DNA of 64,000 nt from Ferruginibacter sp. (lineage in GTDB: Bacteria; Bacteroidota; Bacteroidia; Chitinophagales; Chitinophagaceae), in assembly GCA_028288705.1 (NCBI GenBank), contig JAQBNH010000014.1, forward strand, positions 186,001 to 250,000, given 5' to 3'. A model generated the notes under the pieces. The model saw only the letters and a program-made list of their open reading frames with translations, did not search any database and was not told where the DNA came from. The translations under genes and the position numbers were made by a program. Below, piece after piece: positions 42,863-52,000 of this stretch. Within the stretch, counting starts at the first letter, position 1, and each line of letters begins with the position of its first letter.

Positions 42863-43837
42863 ATGATTTTAGTAACGGGCGGCGCTGGTTTGTTAGGAAA
42901 TGAATTAATTCAAATGTTACTGGCGCAGGGAAAGCCCGTGAAGGCGATATACAATAAAACGCGGCTAAAAGATTTTCACTCCGGTTTACTCATCCAGGTA
43001 CAGGCAGATATTCTTGATGTGATCGCGTTGGAGGAAGTAATGGAGGGCGTTACAGAATTATATCATTGCGCCGGGCTTGTTTCTTTCGTGAACAAAGATG
43101 AGCAACGTTTATATAAAGTAAATGTGGAAGGAACTGCTAACGTGGTGAATGCTGCCCTAAATGCAAATGTTTCCAAAATGGTGCATGTAAGTTCTGTCGC
43201 TGCACTGGGGCGCATCCGCGAAGGAAAATGGATTCATGAAAAAATGCAGTGGACTCCCGAAACAAGCAATAGCAAATACGGCCATAGTAAACACCTAGGT
43301 GAAATGGAAGTGTGGCGCGGTATTGCAGAAGGGTTGAATGCCGTTATCGTTAACCCGGTGATCATCCTTGGCCCGGCGGACTGGAATGAGGGTTCAACTA
43401 AAATGTTCAAATCCGCATACGAAGAATTTCCGTGGTATACAGACGGGGTGACGGGCTTTGTAGATGTGCGTGATGTAGCTGCTGCCATGATCCAATTGAT
43501 GGATTCGGCTATTAGTAGCGAACGTTTTATCGTTAGCGCTGAAAACATGAGTTACCGCTCGCTTTTTGAAATGATGGCGAAAGCATTTGGCAAAAAACCT
43601 CCGTATAAAAAAGTCACCCCCTTTATTGCGTCTGCTGTATCAACGCTTGGAACGATCAAAAGCCTCTTCACCGGCGTTGCTCCCCTTATTACAAAAGAAA
43701 CTGCCGCAACCGCGATGGCCACAGTTTATTTTGACAACAGTAAATTATTGACAACGTTGCCATCTTTTACATATCGTAGCATGCAGGAAACCGTGTCTGA
43801 TACGTGCGCAGCATTGCAACAAAAACTTAACAGCTAA
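42863..43837 (+). CDS. NAD-dependent epimerase/dehydratase-family protein
   Basis: The 324-residue protein is an extended short-chain dehydrogenase. It has the nucleotide-binding MILVTGGAGLLGNELIQ, the catalytic Ser-Tyr-Lys (HVSSVAALG, then SKYGHSKHLGE) and NPVIILGPADW. It resembles dihydroflavonol-4-reductase or 3-beta-hydroxysteroid dehydrogenase relatives more than sugar epimerases, but the substrate cannot be fixed. It lies 15 bases after the 3-hydroxyacyl-CoA dehydrogenase gene on the same strand. Confidence 0.88.
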   Translation: MILVTGGAGLLGNELIQMLLAQGKPVKAIYNKTRLKDFHSGLLIQVQADILDVIALEEVMEGVTELYHCAGLVSFVNKDEQRLYKVNVEGTANVVNAALNANVSKMVHVSSVAALGRIREGKWIHEKMQWTPETSNSKYGHSKHLGEMEVWRGIAEGLNAVIVNPVIILGPADWNEGSTKMFKSAYEEFPWYTDGVTGFVDVRDVAAAMIQLMDSAISSERFIVSAENMSYRSLFEMMAKAFGKKPPYKKVTPFIASAVSTLGTIKSLFTGVAPLITKETAATAMATVYFDNSKLLTTLPSFTYRSMQETVSDTCAALQQKLNS

Positions 43838-43872
43838 TGCCTTAATTTCGATTCAACATATTCCATATCCAC

Positions 43873-44973
43873 ATGAAATTATTTTTTGTTCTGACGGCAC
43901 TCTGTCTTTTTTCTTTTAGTTCAAAGTCTCAAAATTATTATATCGTTTCCGGAAAGGTAATAAGCACTGAAACCGGACAGGCGCTTGCCGGCACATCGGT
44001 ATTTGCTCAAAACACGACGATTGGTACGGCAACAGATGCAGAAGGCAATTTCAAATTGTATCTGCCGAATGGCGGTTATGATCTGGTGGTTACTTACAGC
44101 GGTTATACAACCGAAAGCCGTCGCGTGAGCACGGGTGATGAAGGCAATAAATCATTGCTGTTTCAACTGAAGCAGAAGGAAAAAGAAATGGCAGAAGTAT
44201 CTGTAGTTGCAACAACAGAAGTAAAAGATGGCTGGGAGAAATATGGTAGTTTTTTTATCGACGAGTTCATTGGAAAAACTGGTAACAGCAAAACAAGCCG
44301 CCTGAAAAATCCTGAGGCGTTGAAATTTTATTTTTCTAAAAAGCGTAACAGGTTAAAAGTTTTAGCAACAGAAACATTGCAAATTGAGAACCAGGCGTTG
44401 GGGTATAATATAAAATATAGCCTCGATTCATTTACACATGAGTATGCCACGGAAACAAGTTTATATACGGGCTATCCACTGTTTGAAGAAATGACAGCAA
44501 CAGATAGTATGCAAAAAGGTAATTGGATGCTCGCGCGCGAGCAGGCGTACCAGGGATCAATGCTGCATTTTATGCGTTCGCTATATAACCGAAATTTAAA
44601 AGACGAAGGGTTTGAAGTGCAGTTTCTTGTAAAATCAAACGACAGGCAAATTGCTGTTTCATTAAAGGATGCATATGCAGCTTTGCATTATGAAAGAGAT
44701 GACAGCAGTAAAACGGTAGAGATCTTGCCCAACCAGACGGAGGTTGGTATAATTTTCAACAAAGAGAAACCGGCCCCTGCATTCCTGGCTGCCAATCCTG
44801 AAGAACCCGCTACATTCCAGTTTTCCGTCTTGAGTTTTAAACCACAGGAGTCCATCGTGATTGAAGAGAATGGCTATTTCTACGATCAGGCAGATCTATC
44901 CATCAGTGCTTATTGGACATGGGACAAGATGGCTGATTTGTTGCCTTACGATTACCACCCGGCGAATCATTAA
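43873..44973 (+). CDS. Secreted protein with carboxypeptidase-regulatory-like domain
   Basis: The 366-residue protein has a signal peptide (about 20 residues; FSFSSKSQ) and a carboxypeptidase-regulatory-like beta-sandwich (about 22-105; VSGKVISTETGQALAGTSVF, GTATDAEGNFKLYL). The remaining 260 residues (from EVSVVATTEVKDGWEKYG) are of a type seen in Bacteroidota periplasmic or surface proteins without a named function. There is no beta-barrel, so it is not a TonB receptor. Its stop codon overlaps the stop codon of the convergent lpxD gene. Confidence 0.8.
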   Translation: MKLFFVLTALCLFSFSSKSQNYYIVSGKVISTETGQALAGTSVFAQNTTIGTATDAEGNFKLYLPNGGYDLVVTYSGYTTESRRVSTGDEGNKSLLFQLKQKEKEMAEVSVVATTEVKDGWEKYGSFFIDEFIGKTGNSKTSRLKNPEALKFYFSKKRNRLKVLATETLQIENQALGYNIKYSLDSFTHEYATETSLYTGYPLFEEMTATDSMQKGNWMLAREQAYQGSMLHFMRSLYNRNLKDEGFEVQFLVKSNDRQIAVSLKDAYAALHYERDDSSKTVEILPNQTEVGIIFNKEKPAPAFLAANPEEPATFQFSVLSFKPQESIVIEENGYFYDQADLSISAYWTWDKMADLLPYDYHPANH

Positions 44974-45920
44974 TCTTTTTTGGACATCACTTTCTCCCAA
45001 AGTTCCGGGATGCGTTTTATCCAGATCAATTCACGTTTCTTGATACCCGCTTCCTCAACAGGGGAACCCCAGTAAACTTTACCGCCTTCCAAATCTCCGG
45101 CGACGCCGCTTTTTGCCAGCAACACAGCGTTGTCACCAATGCTTAGTGTTTTGCTGATGCCTGCTTGTCCCCAAACGGTGACGCCATTGCCAATATTTAC
45201 TACACCGGCGATTGCAGATCCTGCCGCGAACAATCCATTCTTTCCAATAACGGTATCGTGCCCGAGGTGAATATGGTTATCCATTTTTGTGCCTTTTCCG
45301 ATAATGGTATCATGACTTACACCCCGGTCGATCGTGCAGCCGGCACCAATTTCCACATCATCTTCAATGATCACGCGGCCACAACTCGGCATTTTTTTAT
45401 ACCAGACTTCGCGGTCCTTTTTCGTGTTATAATAAAAAGCATCACTGCCAATAACTGTTGATGCCTGGATGATCACGTTGTCACCGATAATGCAATGATC
45501 CATTATGGTAACATGCGGATGAATGATACAATTTTTTCCGATGATCACATGATGGCCGACAAACGCTGAAGGATAAACAACCGTTCCCTCGCCGATTGTG
45601 GAAGAATCGCTGATCATTTTGCCAGCGGGTTCGAAAGGGCGGAAATGCCCGATGATTCTTGAGTAAGCTTCAAAGGGCTGATCAACAAGCAGCAAAGCTT
45701 TTCCTTCCGGCACATCAGTTTCCTGGTTGATGATGATAAAACTTGCATCGCTGTTGATGCACTTCGCGTAATATTTTGGATGATCTACAAACACGAGATC
45801 GCCGGGTTCTACTTTGTGCAATTCATTAATGCCGGTTGCCTGGCCGTTTTGATTGCCGATAATTTTTGCGCCGATAAGGTCAGCGATCCATTGAACAGAA
45901 ACAGGAGCGGGGAATTGCAT
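44970..45920 (-). CDS. lpxD: UDP-3-O-acylglucosamine N-acyltransferase (LpxD-like)
   Basis: The 316-residue protein has an N-terminal uridine-binding domain (about 1-100) and a left-handed beta-helix of hexapeptide repeats (about 100-280; for example ENCIIHPHVTIMDH-like turns IGKNCIIHPHVTI and VEIGAGCTIDRG). The candidate catalytic His is in MDNHIHLGHDTVIG. It adds the second 3-hydroxyacyl chain to the lipid A precursor in the cytosol. Bacteroidota usually have two LpxD-like genes; which one this is cannot be told. A -7 box 16 bases upstream supports the start. Confidence 0.88.
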   Translation of the reverse strand: MQFPAPVSVQWIADLIGAKIIGNQNGQATGINELHKVEPGDLVFVDHPKYYAKCINSDASFIIINQETDVPEGKALLLVDQPFEAYSRIIGHFRPFEPAGKMISDSSTIGEGTVVYPSAFVGHHVIIGKNCIIHPHVTIMDHCIIGDNVIIQASTVIGSDAFYYNTKKDREVWYKKMPSCGRVIIEDDVEIGAGCTIDRGVSHDTIIGKGTKMDNHIHLGHDTVIGKNGLFAAGSAIAGVVNIGNGVTVWGQAGISKTLSIGDNAVLLAKSGVAGDLEGGKVYWGSPVEEAGIKKRELIWIKRIPELWEKVMSKKD

Positions 45921-45936
45921 GATGAAAATGTTTTTG

Positions 45937-45944
45937 CAAAGTTA
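45937..45944 (-). promoter_or_regulatory. -7 promoter box for lpxD
   Basis: On the minus strand TAACTTTG matches TAnnTTTG, 16 bases before the lpxD start. Confidence 0.55.
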
Positions 45945-46340
45945 AAGCCCTTTGCCTGCATTTGTGTTGGATTTAAGCCCACGCACGACCCTGTTGTAAA
46001 ATTTATTTTGCAAAAAAATAAATTGATTTTAGAGCTGTTGAACATACGAAGTTTCTGCAAACGTGAATTCAACTTTTGGATTTCCGGGGCGATGGATCTT
46101 TTTTTCGTTCGCTGCAAACGCCCTGTTCATAATAGGTACAGCCCATTGATTTTTTTTATTTTCTGCTTAATGTTATTTCACTGTGGATGAAACGCCTGAT
46201 GCTGATGCATTTTTCGGCGTTCCTTATCCACAAGAGAAATTAAAATGTTAATAAAATAATTTGAAATATTTTTTATGTTAGGAAAAATTCTTTTTAATAT
46301 TGTGTAAGGGATTTACGTTCCCGGTACTTACTAACCCATC
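45945..46340. other. Gene-free region with DnaA-box-like inverted repeat (candidate oriC)
   Basis: This is the only long gene-free stretch of the window, between divergent lpxD and yicC. It holds an AT-rich palindrome (AATTTATTTT, 46000-46009, against AAAATAAATT, 46015-46024). A larger inverted repeat follows. Its arms are TGTGGATGA (46182-46190, one mismatch to a reverse DnaA box) plus AACGCC, and GGCGTT plus TTATCCACA (46224-46232, a perfect DnaA box). A tract of about 75 bases very rich in A and T comes next (46233-46308). Weaker boxes are TGTTCATAA (46124-46132) and TGTTAATAA near 46246. The layout fits a replication origin; nothing proves it. Confidence 0.45.
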
Positions 46341-46346
46341 CATATA

Positions 46347-46382
46347 ATAAAGCTCGGCTCCAAATGCTGAGCTTTATCTTTT
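46347..46382 (+). terminator. Terminator-like hairpin without an upstream gene
   Basis: ATAAAGCTCGGC and GCTGAGCTTTAT make a 12-bp stem (one wobble pair) with loop TCCAAAT, followed by CTTTTT. No gene lies upstream on the plus strand, so it may end a small RNA or insulate the gap from yicC. Confidence 0.6.
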
Positions 46383-46496
46383 TAAAGAAGTCTCCATTTT
46401 ATTTTTTTCATTGGCGCGTCGTTATACTTTTCATTTTTTTCTTAGGCCTGTTTCACCACCAGAAACAATTATCTTGCAAGTAAATAAAAATGCTTT

Positions 46497-47372
46497 ATGC
46501 TAAAATCAATGACCGGCTTTGGAAGAGCGGAACAAACTGTTGGAGAAAAAACTTTCCTGGTAGAAGTGAAAGCTTTGAACGGAAAGCAACTGGAACTCCA
46601 GGTAAAACTTCCGCCGCTTTTAAAACCGTATGAGTTTGATATCCGCAATGTATTGCAGGAGCATTTGATTCGGGGTACCATTGATTGTTATATCAACATC
46701 AAACAAAATGGCACCACGAAACCTGTGAACATCAATACCGAATTGATCAAAGCATACTATAACCAGATTCAACAGCTGGCCGGCGAATTAAACATCGATA
46801 CAAATTCCGTTTTAAGCGCGTTGCTGCGTTTACCGGAAGTGGTAACCCCAACCAATGATGTATTAAATGAACATGATTTTAAAGATTTCAGTGCAGTGCT
46901 GGAATTAGCCATAAAAGAATTAAATGATCACCGCAGTGGAGAAGGCGCATCTATCGAAAAAGATTTGTTGCAACGTATCGAAAATATAAAAGAGCAGGAA
47001 GAATGTATTTTAGCTCTTGAGCCAAATAGGGCAAAAAGGATTCGTGATGAGATCGACCAGTTATTGAACGATCATGTGGGAAAGGAAAATATCGACAATA
47101 ACAGGATGGAACAGGAGTTGATCTATTACATGGAAAAGATCGACATTCATGAAGAGCAGATCCGCCTTCGCCAGCATTGTGAATATTTTAAAGAGATCAT
47201 GAATGGTCCCGAAGAAGGGAAAGGCAAAAAACTATCTTTCGTTTTGCAGGAGATCGGGCGCGAGATCAACACTACCGGTAGCAAGGCTTATGATGCCGAC
47301 ATTCAAAAATGCGTCGTGAAAATGAAAGACGAATTAGAAAAAGCAAAAGAGCAGGTACTAAATGTTTTGTAA
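46497..47372 (+). CDS. YicC-family endoribonuclease-like protein
   Basis: The 291-residue protein starts MLKSMTGFGRAEQ, the diagnostic N-terminus of YicC proteins. The C-terminal DUF1732 domain (about 205-291) includes RLRQHCEYFKEIMNGPEEGK, GKKLSFVLQEIGREINTTGS and AYDADIQKCVVKMKDELEK. E. coli YicC is an endoribonuclease linked to small-RNA degradation; the same role here is inference. It heads a long plus-strand run. In Bacteroidota it is often followed by gldH, as here; gldH begins four bases after the stop. Confidence 0.93.
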   Translation: MLKSMTGFGRAEQTVGEKTFLVEVKALNGKQLELQVKLPPLLKPYEFDIRNVLQEHLIRGTIDCYINIKQNGTTKPVNINTELIKAYYNQIQQLAGELNIDTNSVLSALLRLPEVVTPTNDVLNEHDFKDFSAVLELAIKELNDHRSGEGASIEKDLLQRIENIKEQEECILALEPNRAKRIRDEIDQLLNDHVGKENIDNNRMEQELIYYMEKIDIHEEQIRLRQHCEYFKEIMNGPEEGKGKKLSFVLQEIGREINTTGSKAYDADIQKCVVKMKDELEKAKEQVLNVL

Positions 47373-47376
47373 TAAA

Positions 47377-47877
47377 ATGGAAAAGGAATTGCTGGTTTCT
47401 GCGAACCAAAGAACAGTAGGCGTTTTACTGCTGCTGACCATTTGTGTAACCATGTTTTCCTGTCGTCAGCTGGATGTATTTGAAAAAAGCACGGCAATAC
47501 CCGATTATAAATGGCAGAGCAGTTTTGCTGCTTCGGGTGAGTTTAATATCATCGATACTGTGTCTGCTTACAATTTATACATCGTCCTGCGCCATACAGA
47601 TGCATATCCTTATAATAACATCTGGCTAAATGTTGGATTGCAATCCCCCGGTGATACGATGTTTCTCCAACGGGTGGATTTGAGTTTAGGCAATGATGCC
47701 AATGGATGGGAAGGACGGGGAATGAACGATATCTGGGAAGTCAGGAAAAAGCTGAACGCCGAACCCCGCCGTTTTCGTAAAAAAGGAGCCTATAAGTTCG
47801 ATATCTACCAAATTATGCGCGACAACCCCTTGCCGGAAGTCATGAGTGCAGGCCTGAGAATTGAAAAGGCGAATTAA
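47377..47877 (+). CDS. gldH: Gliding motility lipoprotein GldH
   Basis: The protein is 166 residues from the ATG at 47377, four bases after yicC; an upstream ATG at 47362 would overlap yicC and is less likely. It has a lipobox (VTMFSC) followed by RQLDVFEKSTAIPDYKWQSS, the GldH family start. Later features are NNIWLNVGL, NGWEGRGMNDIWEV and the end YQIMRDNPLPEVMSAGLRIE. GldH is an outer-membrane lipoprotein needed for gliding and type IX secretion in Flavobacterium johnsoniae. Non-gliding Bacteroidota also have it. Confidence 0.88.
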   Translation: MEKELLVSANQRTVGVLLLLTICVTMFSCRQLDVFEKSTAIPDYKWQSSFAASGEFNIIDTVSAYNLYIVLRHTDAYPYNNIWLNVGLQSPGDTMFLQRVDLSLGNDANGWEGRGMNDIWEVRKKLNAEPRRFRKKGAYKFDIYQIMRDNPLPEVMSAGLRIEKAN

Positions 47878-47896
47878 GTGCTTATAAAATAATTAA

Positions 47897-47927
47897 CAGG
47901 TTTGTTATGCTAAACGGTTCAAACCTG
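47897..47927. repeat. Inverted repeat between gldH and the PorG-like gene
   Basis: CAGGTTTG (47897-47904) and CAAACCTG (47920-47927) form a perfect 8-bp inverted repeat with a 15-base spacer. TTAA lies on both outer sides. No T-run follows, so an operator or an mRNA stem is more likely than a terminator. Confidence 0.5.
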
Positions 47928-48002
47928 CGTTAATAACAAACATTTCTTTAATTTGCATCTCTTTCGACCCCAATATTAAACAGTACAAAACTTTTTGCAC
48001 AC

Positions 48003-48851
48003 GTGAACCGTAAACTCCTGATAGCCCTTATAGTTGTTATTTCAACAAATCTCTCCGCAAAAGCGCAGTATGAATATGTTCAGCAAGGCGAATTTGGCGT
48101 AACAGCCGGCGCTGCACATTATTTTGGCGACCTGAATACGCGCGCGGCGATCAATCGTCCGAAGCCTGCACTGGGCCTGTTTTTTCGCAAGCAATTTGGT
48201 AATTACATCGGACTCAGGATAGCGGCTCATTATGCTCAATTGGGGTATAGCGATACCTATAGCAAAAATGATTACCAGAAATCACGTAACCTTAGTTTCA
48301 ACACAAATATCTGGGAAGTCGCCGTTCAGGGTGATTTCAATTTCTTCAAATTTTTACCGGGCAATCCTGATTATGGATTTACACCTTACGTAACATTGGG
48401 TGCAGGTGTGTTTAGTTATGATCCATATGCTTACCTCGGCGGGGAAAAACAATTTCTTCGTCCATTGGGAACAGAAGGCCAGGTAGCGGGTTACAAGGGA
48501 AGGAAAGAATACAGCACGATGTCATTTTGTATCCCGTTCGGCGTGGGTATCAAATATAATGTAACAGAGAAATTTAATATCTCTTTCGAGATCGCCCATC
48601 GCTTCACCGGCACCGATTACATCGATGATGTAAGTACCACTTATGCAGGTGCGGACAAATTCCCAGCGGGGCCAACAGGTCCTTCAGTGGCAGCATTACT
48701 CCAGGATCGCAGTTATGAGATCAATCCGGCTTCACCATTGGGTGTTGAGGGACGTCAGCGCGGCTGGAGTAAGCAAAAAGATCAATATGTGATCGCTGAA
48801 CTGGGTGTTTCTTTCAATATCAGCAGCTATCGCTGTCCATCTGCGCAGTAA
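48003..48851 (+). CDS. DUF6089-family outer-membrane barrel, PorG-like
   Basis: The 282-residue protein starts at a GTG (48003). It has a signal peptide (about 21 residues, ending SAKAQ) and an outer-membrane beta-barrel, starting EFGVTAGAAHYFGDLNTRA, with SFNTNIWEVAVQGDFNFF, TPYVTLGAGVFSYDPYAYLG and IPFGVGIKYN. This is the DUF6089 family, which includes PorG, a type IX secretion barrel of Porphyromonas gingivalis. The gene order DUF6089-uppS-bamA-skp-skp fits the porG locus of that species, as I recall it. In this genome one large gene separates it from uppS. Confidence 0.85.
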   Translation: MNRKLLIALIVVISTNLSAKAQYEYVQQGEFGVTAGAAHYFGDLNTRAAINRPKPALGLFFRKQFGNYIGLRIAAHYAQLGYSDTYSKNDYQKSRNLSFNTNIWEVAVQGDFNFFKFLPGNPDYGFTPYVTLGAGVFSYDPYAYLGGEKQFLRPLGTEGQVAGYKGRKEYSTMSFCIPFGVGIKYNVTEKFNISFEIAHRFTGTDYIDDVSTTYAGADKFPAGPTGPSVAALLQDRSYEINPASPLGVEGRQRGWSKQKDQYVIAELGVSFNISSYRCPSAQ

Positions 48852-49002
48852 TTTCCGCAAAAAAGCACGTAAAAAATTAGGAATTCTCCAAAATGGCCGT
48901 ATTTTTACGGAACCACAAGCTGATTGTTTATCCCCCGGAAAAACAAATTAGAATTCCTCTTCCTCTGATGAGACCATAGTTTTTCACAAGAAAAAATTAA
49001 CT

Positions 49003-52000
49003 ATGGCGTTCATTCGCTACTGGATTATTTATACAGTTTACCTCTGCTTATTCCTGCAATCAAGTATTGCGCAAACTGTTGCCTATCCGGTGGCCTCATC
49101 TGAGTTATTGAAATCAACCGCGAAAGATGTTGCTGCACAATTGCAAAAGTCCATTCCGGGAAGCATCTTCATTACCCAGGCTTATACCAGCGTTCCTGCT
49201 ACAGGAATTGTGCTTATTTACGACTCCAGCATCACTGACAACCAGGCTTGCCGTGTTAGCGGAAGAAACAATCAATTGGTTTTTACCGCAGCGGAAGACA
49301 ATGGGCTTGTCTTCGGTCTCTATCAATATCTCGCCGGGAAGGGCTTTAAATTCTACCAGCCCGGAACGATCTGGGAGAAGATTCCTGCACTAATAACTCC
49401 ATATGCAACAATTGATACTGTTTACAGTTCGTCATTTAAATATAAAAGCTGGGGCATCAGCGGCGGTCATAATCGTTGGATCATGGACAACGGAAATAAT
49501 GCTCCATGGGATATTTATTTTGGTGATAACGGTTATAACTGGGCATTATACCAACGCCGCAATGGGATGTTAGGCGCCTATCGTTATGGAGGTCACCGAG
49601 ATGACATTTCAACAAACGCAACATATGTTGATCAGCTTAAAAATAATCCATGTTTTGTAGCAAATTATAATGGCTCCCGAATAGCCGTGCAACAATCTGT
49701 GCCGGATGTAAATAACCAGGCAGCGATGGGTTTATGGAGTAGCAGCATTCAGCAAAAATTCCAGCAATATTCCACGGCGGTGATGGGTAATACTCTTGCG
49801 AATGTTAACCTCTACCGGAATTTTTCTTACAATCAAAAATTGCTGAGTATCGAAGTTCCCGATGGAGCACAATGGGGCAATACAAATGATCAGAGCTGTG
49901 GCAACGGAATGTATAGTTCTCCTGCCGATCAGCATTTTACCTTAGCTAATTTCACGGCGGCAAGAATTCGTACAACAAATCCAGGAAAGAAATTCCAGGT
50001 GTATGCCTACAGTGCACATGCAGGTGTTCCTTCGCCAAATATCAGCATCGACTCCTTCATCGACGTGCAGGTAGTACCAACTGCCTTTCAAAATGAAACA
50101 ACGCCAAAAGCGCTTGTAAACCGTTGGGCTTCCCGCAAGAAAATTTCAGAATACCATTATTATAATATTGGTCAGTGGGGTGGAGAGACGCCTGTAAGTT
50201 CCCGCAGCGAACTCAGCAATACCGTGCAACGTGCCATAGAAAATAAAACTGATGGTATTTTTTGGGAGGCCTCACCTGCGAAATTTGCCAGCCTTCCGTT
50301 TCTGAAAGCCGCAAATGATGCAATGCTGAATGCCGGTACGGTCGACGGTAACCTGCGTCAGTTTTGCCTGGATATGTTTGGTGCCGCAGCTCCTGCAGTC
50401 AATAAATTATTACTTCAATGGTCTGATGACGAGGTGATCACTTCCGGTGCCTACATAAATGATAATAAATATAAACTTCCCTATTATTATGCGTTATTGT
50501 CTGATGCAGTTCAGCAAGTTTCGGCAACAGATACACTCCTGCAAAAAAGGCTGCGGGAATTAAAAGCGTATTGTCATTATATGCGCCTGTATTATGAATG
50601 GGCTTATGATACCCGCGTTGACGATTTAAAAAAGGATAAAGCCGCGGCATTGTGTATTTACCTGGCGAAGATCAACCGCATGCAATTGGTGAACAGTTAT
50701 ATCATGATCGGTGCGGTAACAACCAAGTATGAACCAACCGATCCTTTCTACATCGCTTATAATAAATTTACAGGCACTGCATATGACAATGGCAACCTGC
50801 CGCTGATCACGGATCTGGAAATTGACCAGGCGTACACCAATGACCGCAACAGCCTGCTGGCGAGCATTCCGGCTTATAATATTCAGGGCAGCGAAACCAT
50901 TTTAGCTAAACTCGATAACGCGAATATCATCCCCTTGTCGAAGATCAGTGTCGCATTGAGTTACGGCAACAGCACAAATTCATCTAACAAAACTGAATTT
51001 TTTATCAGGGCAACACAGGCCGGAAGTTTTACGGTTCAGTATACACCGAAATATAATATGGAAGGAAAAGGGTTCATCAACTTCGTGGTAGAGATGCCCG
51101 CTGCAACCCTTGGTATTTTAAAAGACCTCACACTCACCAATCGTGAAGGAGCAGGCTCATTTTCAGTAAATCTTCCTGCGGCCGGGGTATACAAATTATC
51201 TGTAATTACTAAATTTCAAACGGGCCTTAACCTCGACATCCTGACCGGCAACCATATTTTTTATAAGAACACAGCCTTTCTCGGAACGCCGACAGAAAAC
51301 TATCGCGCCAACCTGGAAAGTCTGCCCGGATATTTTTTCGCTCCTGCTGGTTTAAACAAGATTTATTTGAGCCTGAATAATTCGTTAAGTGGCGGCGACT
51401 TCCTCAGTCAAAAAAAGATCAGCGATGCCTTCATGTTTAAAGATGCATTTGGAAACAGGGTTGAGCCAAAGCTGGCCAATTCCGCAGATTCAACGCTTTA
51501 TTATTTAGATATTCCGGAAGCGCAGCAGGGCAACTTTTGGCAGGTATTTAAAATGGAAAATTATCGTTTGTGTTTTGCCAACATCAACAACCTGTTGGTT
51601 TATGGTAAAAGAAAAGATTGTGCTGCTGCGGATTTCAAGCTGAGTTTTAAAAAATTGGGCGGCAATTGTATTACCCATTTAACTGCGGTCGGGAAACCGG
51701 TAAAATGGGAATTATACGATAACGGCCGCCAGATGAATTTTGGCGCGGAAAAAGAAATCGATCTGCCGGACTACATTTCTCCAAACGCCATGATTAGTTT
51801 ATTCACGGCTGACAACTGCAGTGTGACTAAAAGGCTGGGCGATATGGACAATTACCTGGCTTTGAAACAGGATTGCGGTGGCGCAGCTGCCCCCACTACA
51901 TCTCCGATGAAAGAAACAGCGGTAGTGTTTTATCCCAACCCGGGGCCTGGTATTTATAAAATCGGCAGCAGTTCATCCATGGCTGTTGCTACCGACCTGC

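Noticed and set aside
45780..46190. Open frame of 136 residues on the plus strand opposite the start of lpxD and running into the gap
   Set aside because: Its first third is antisense to the well-supported lpxD gene. The residues look like a random translation, and no promoter or family is visible.
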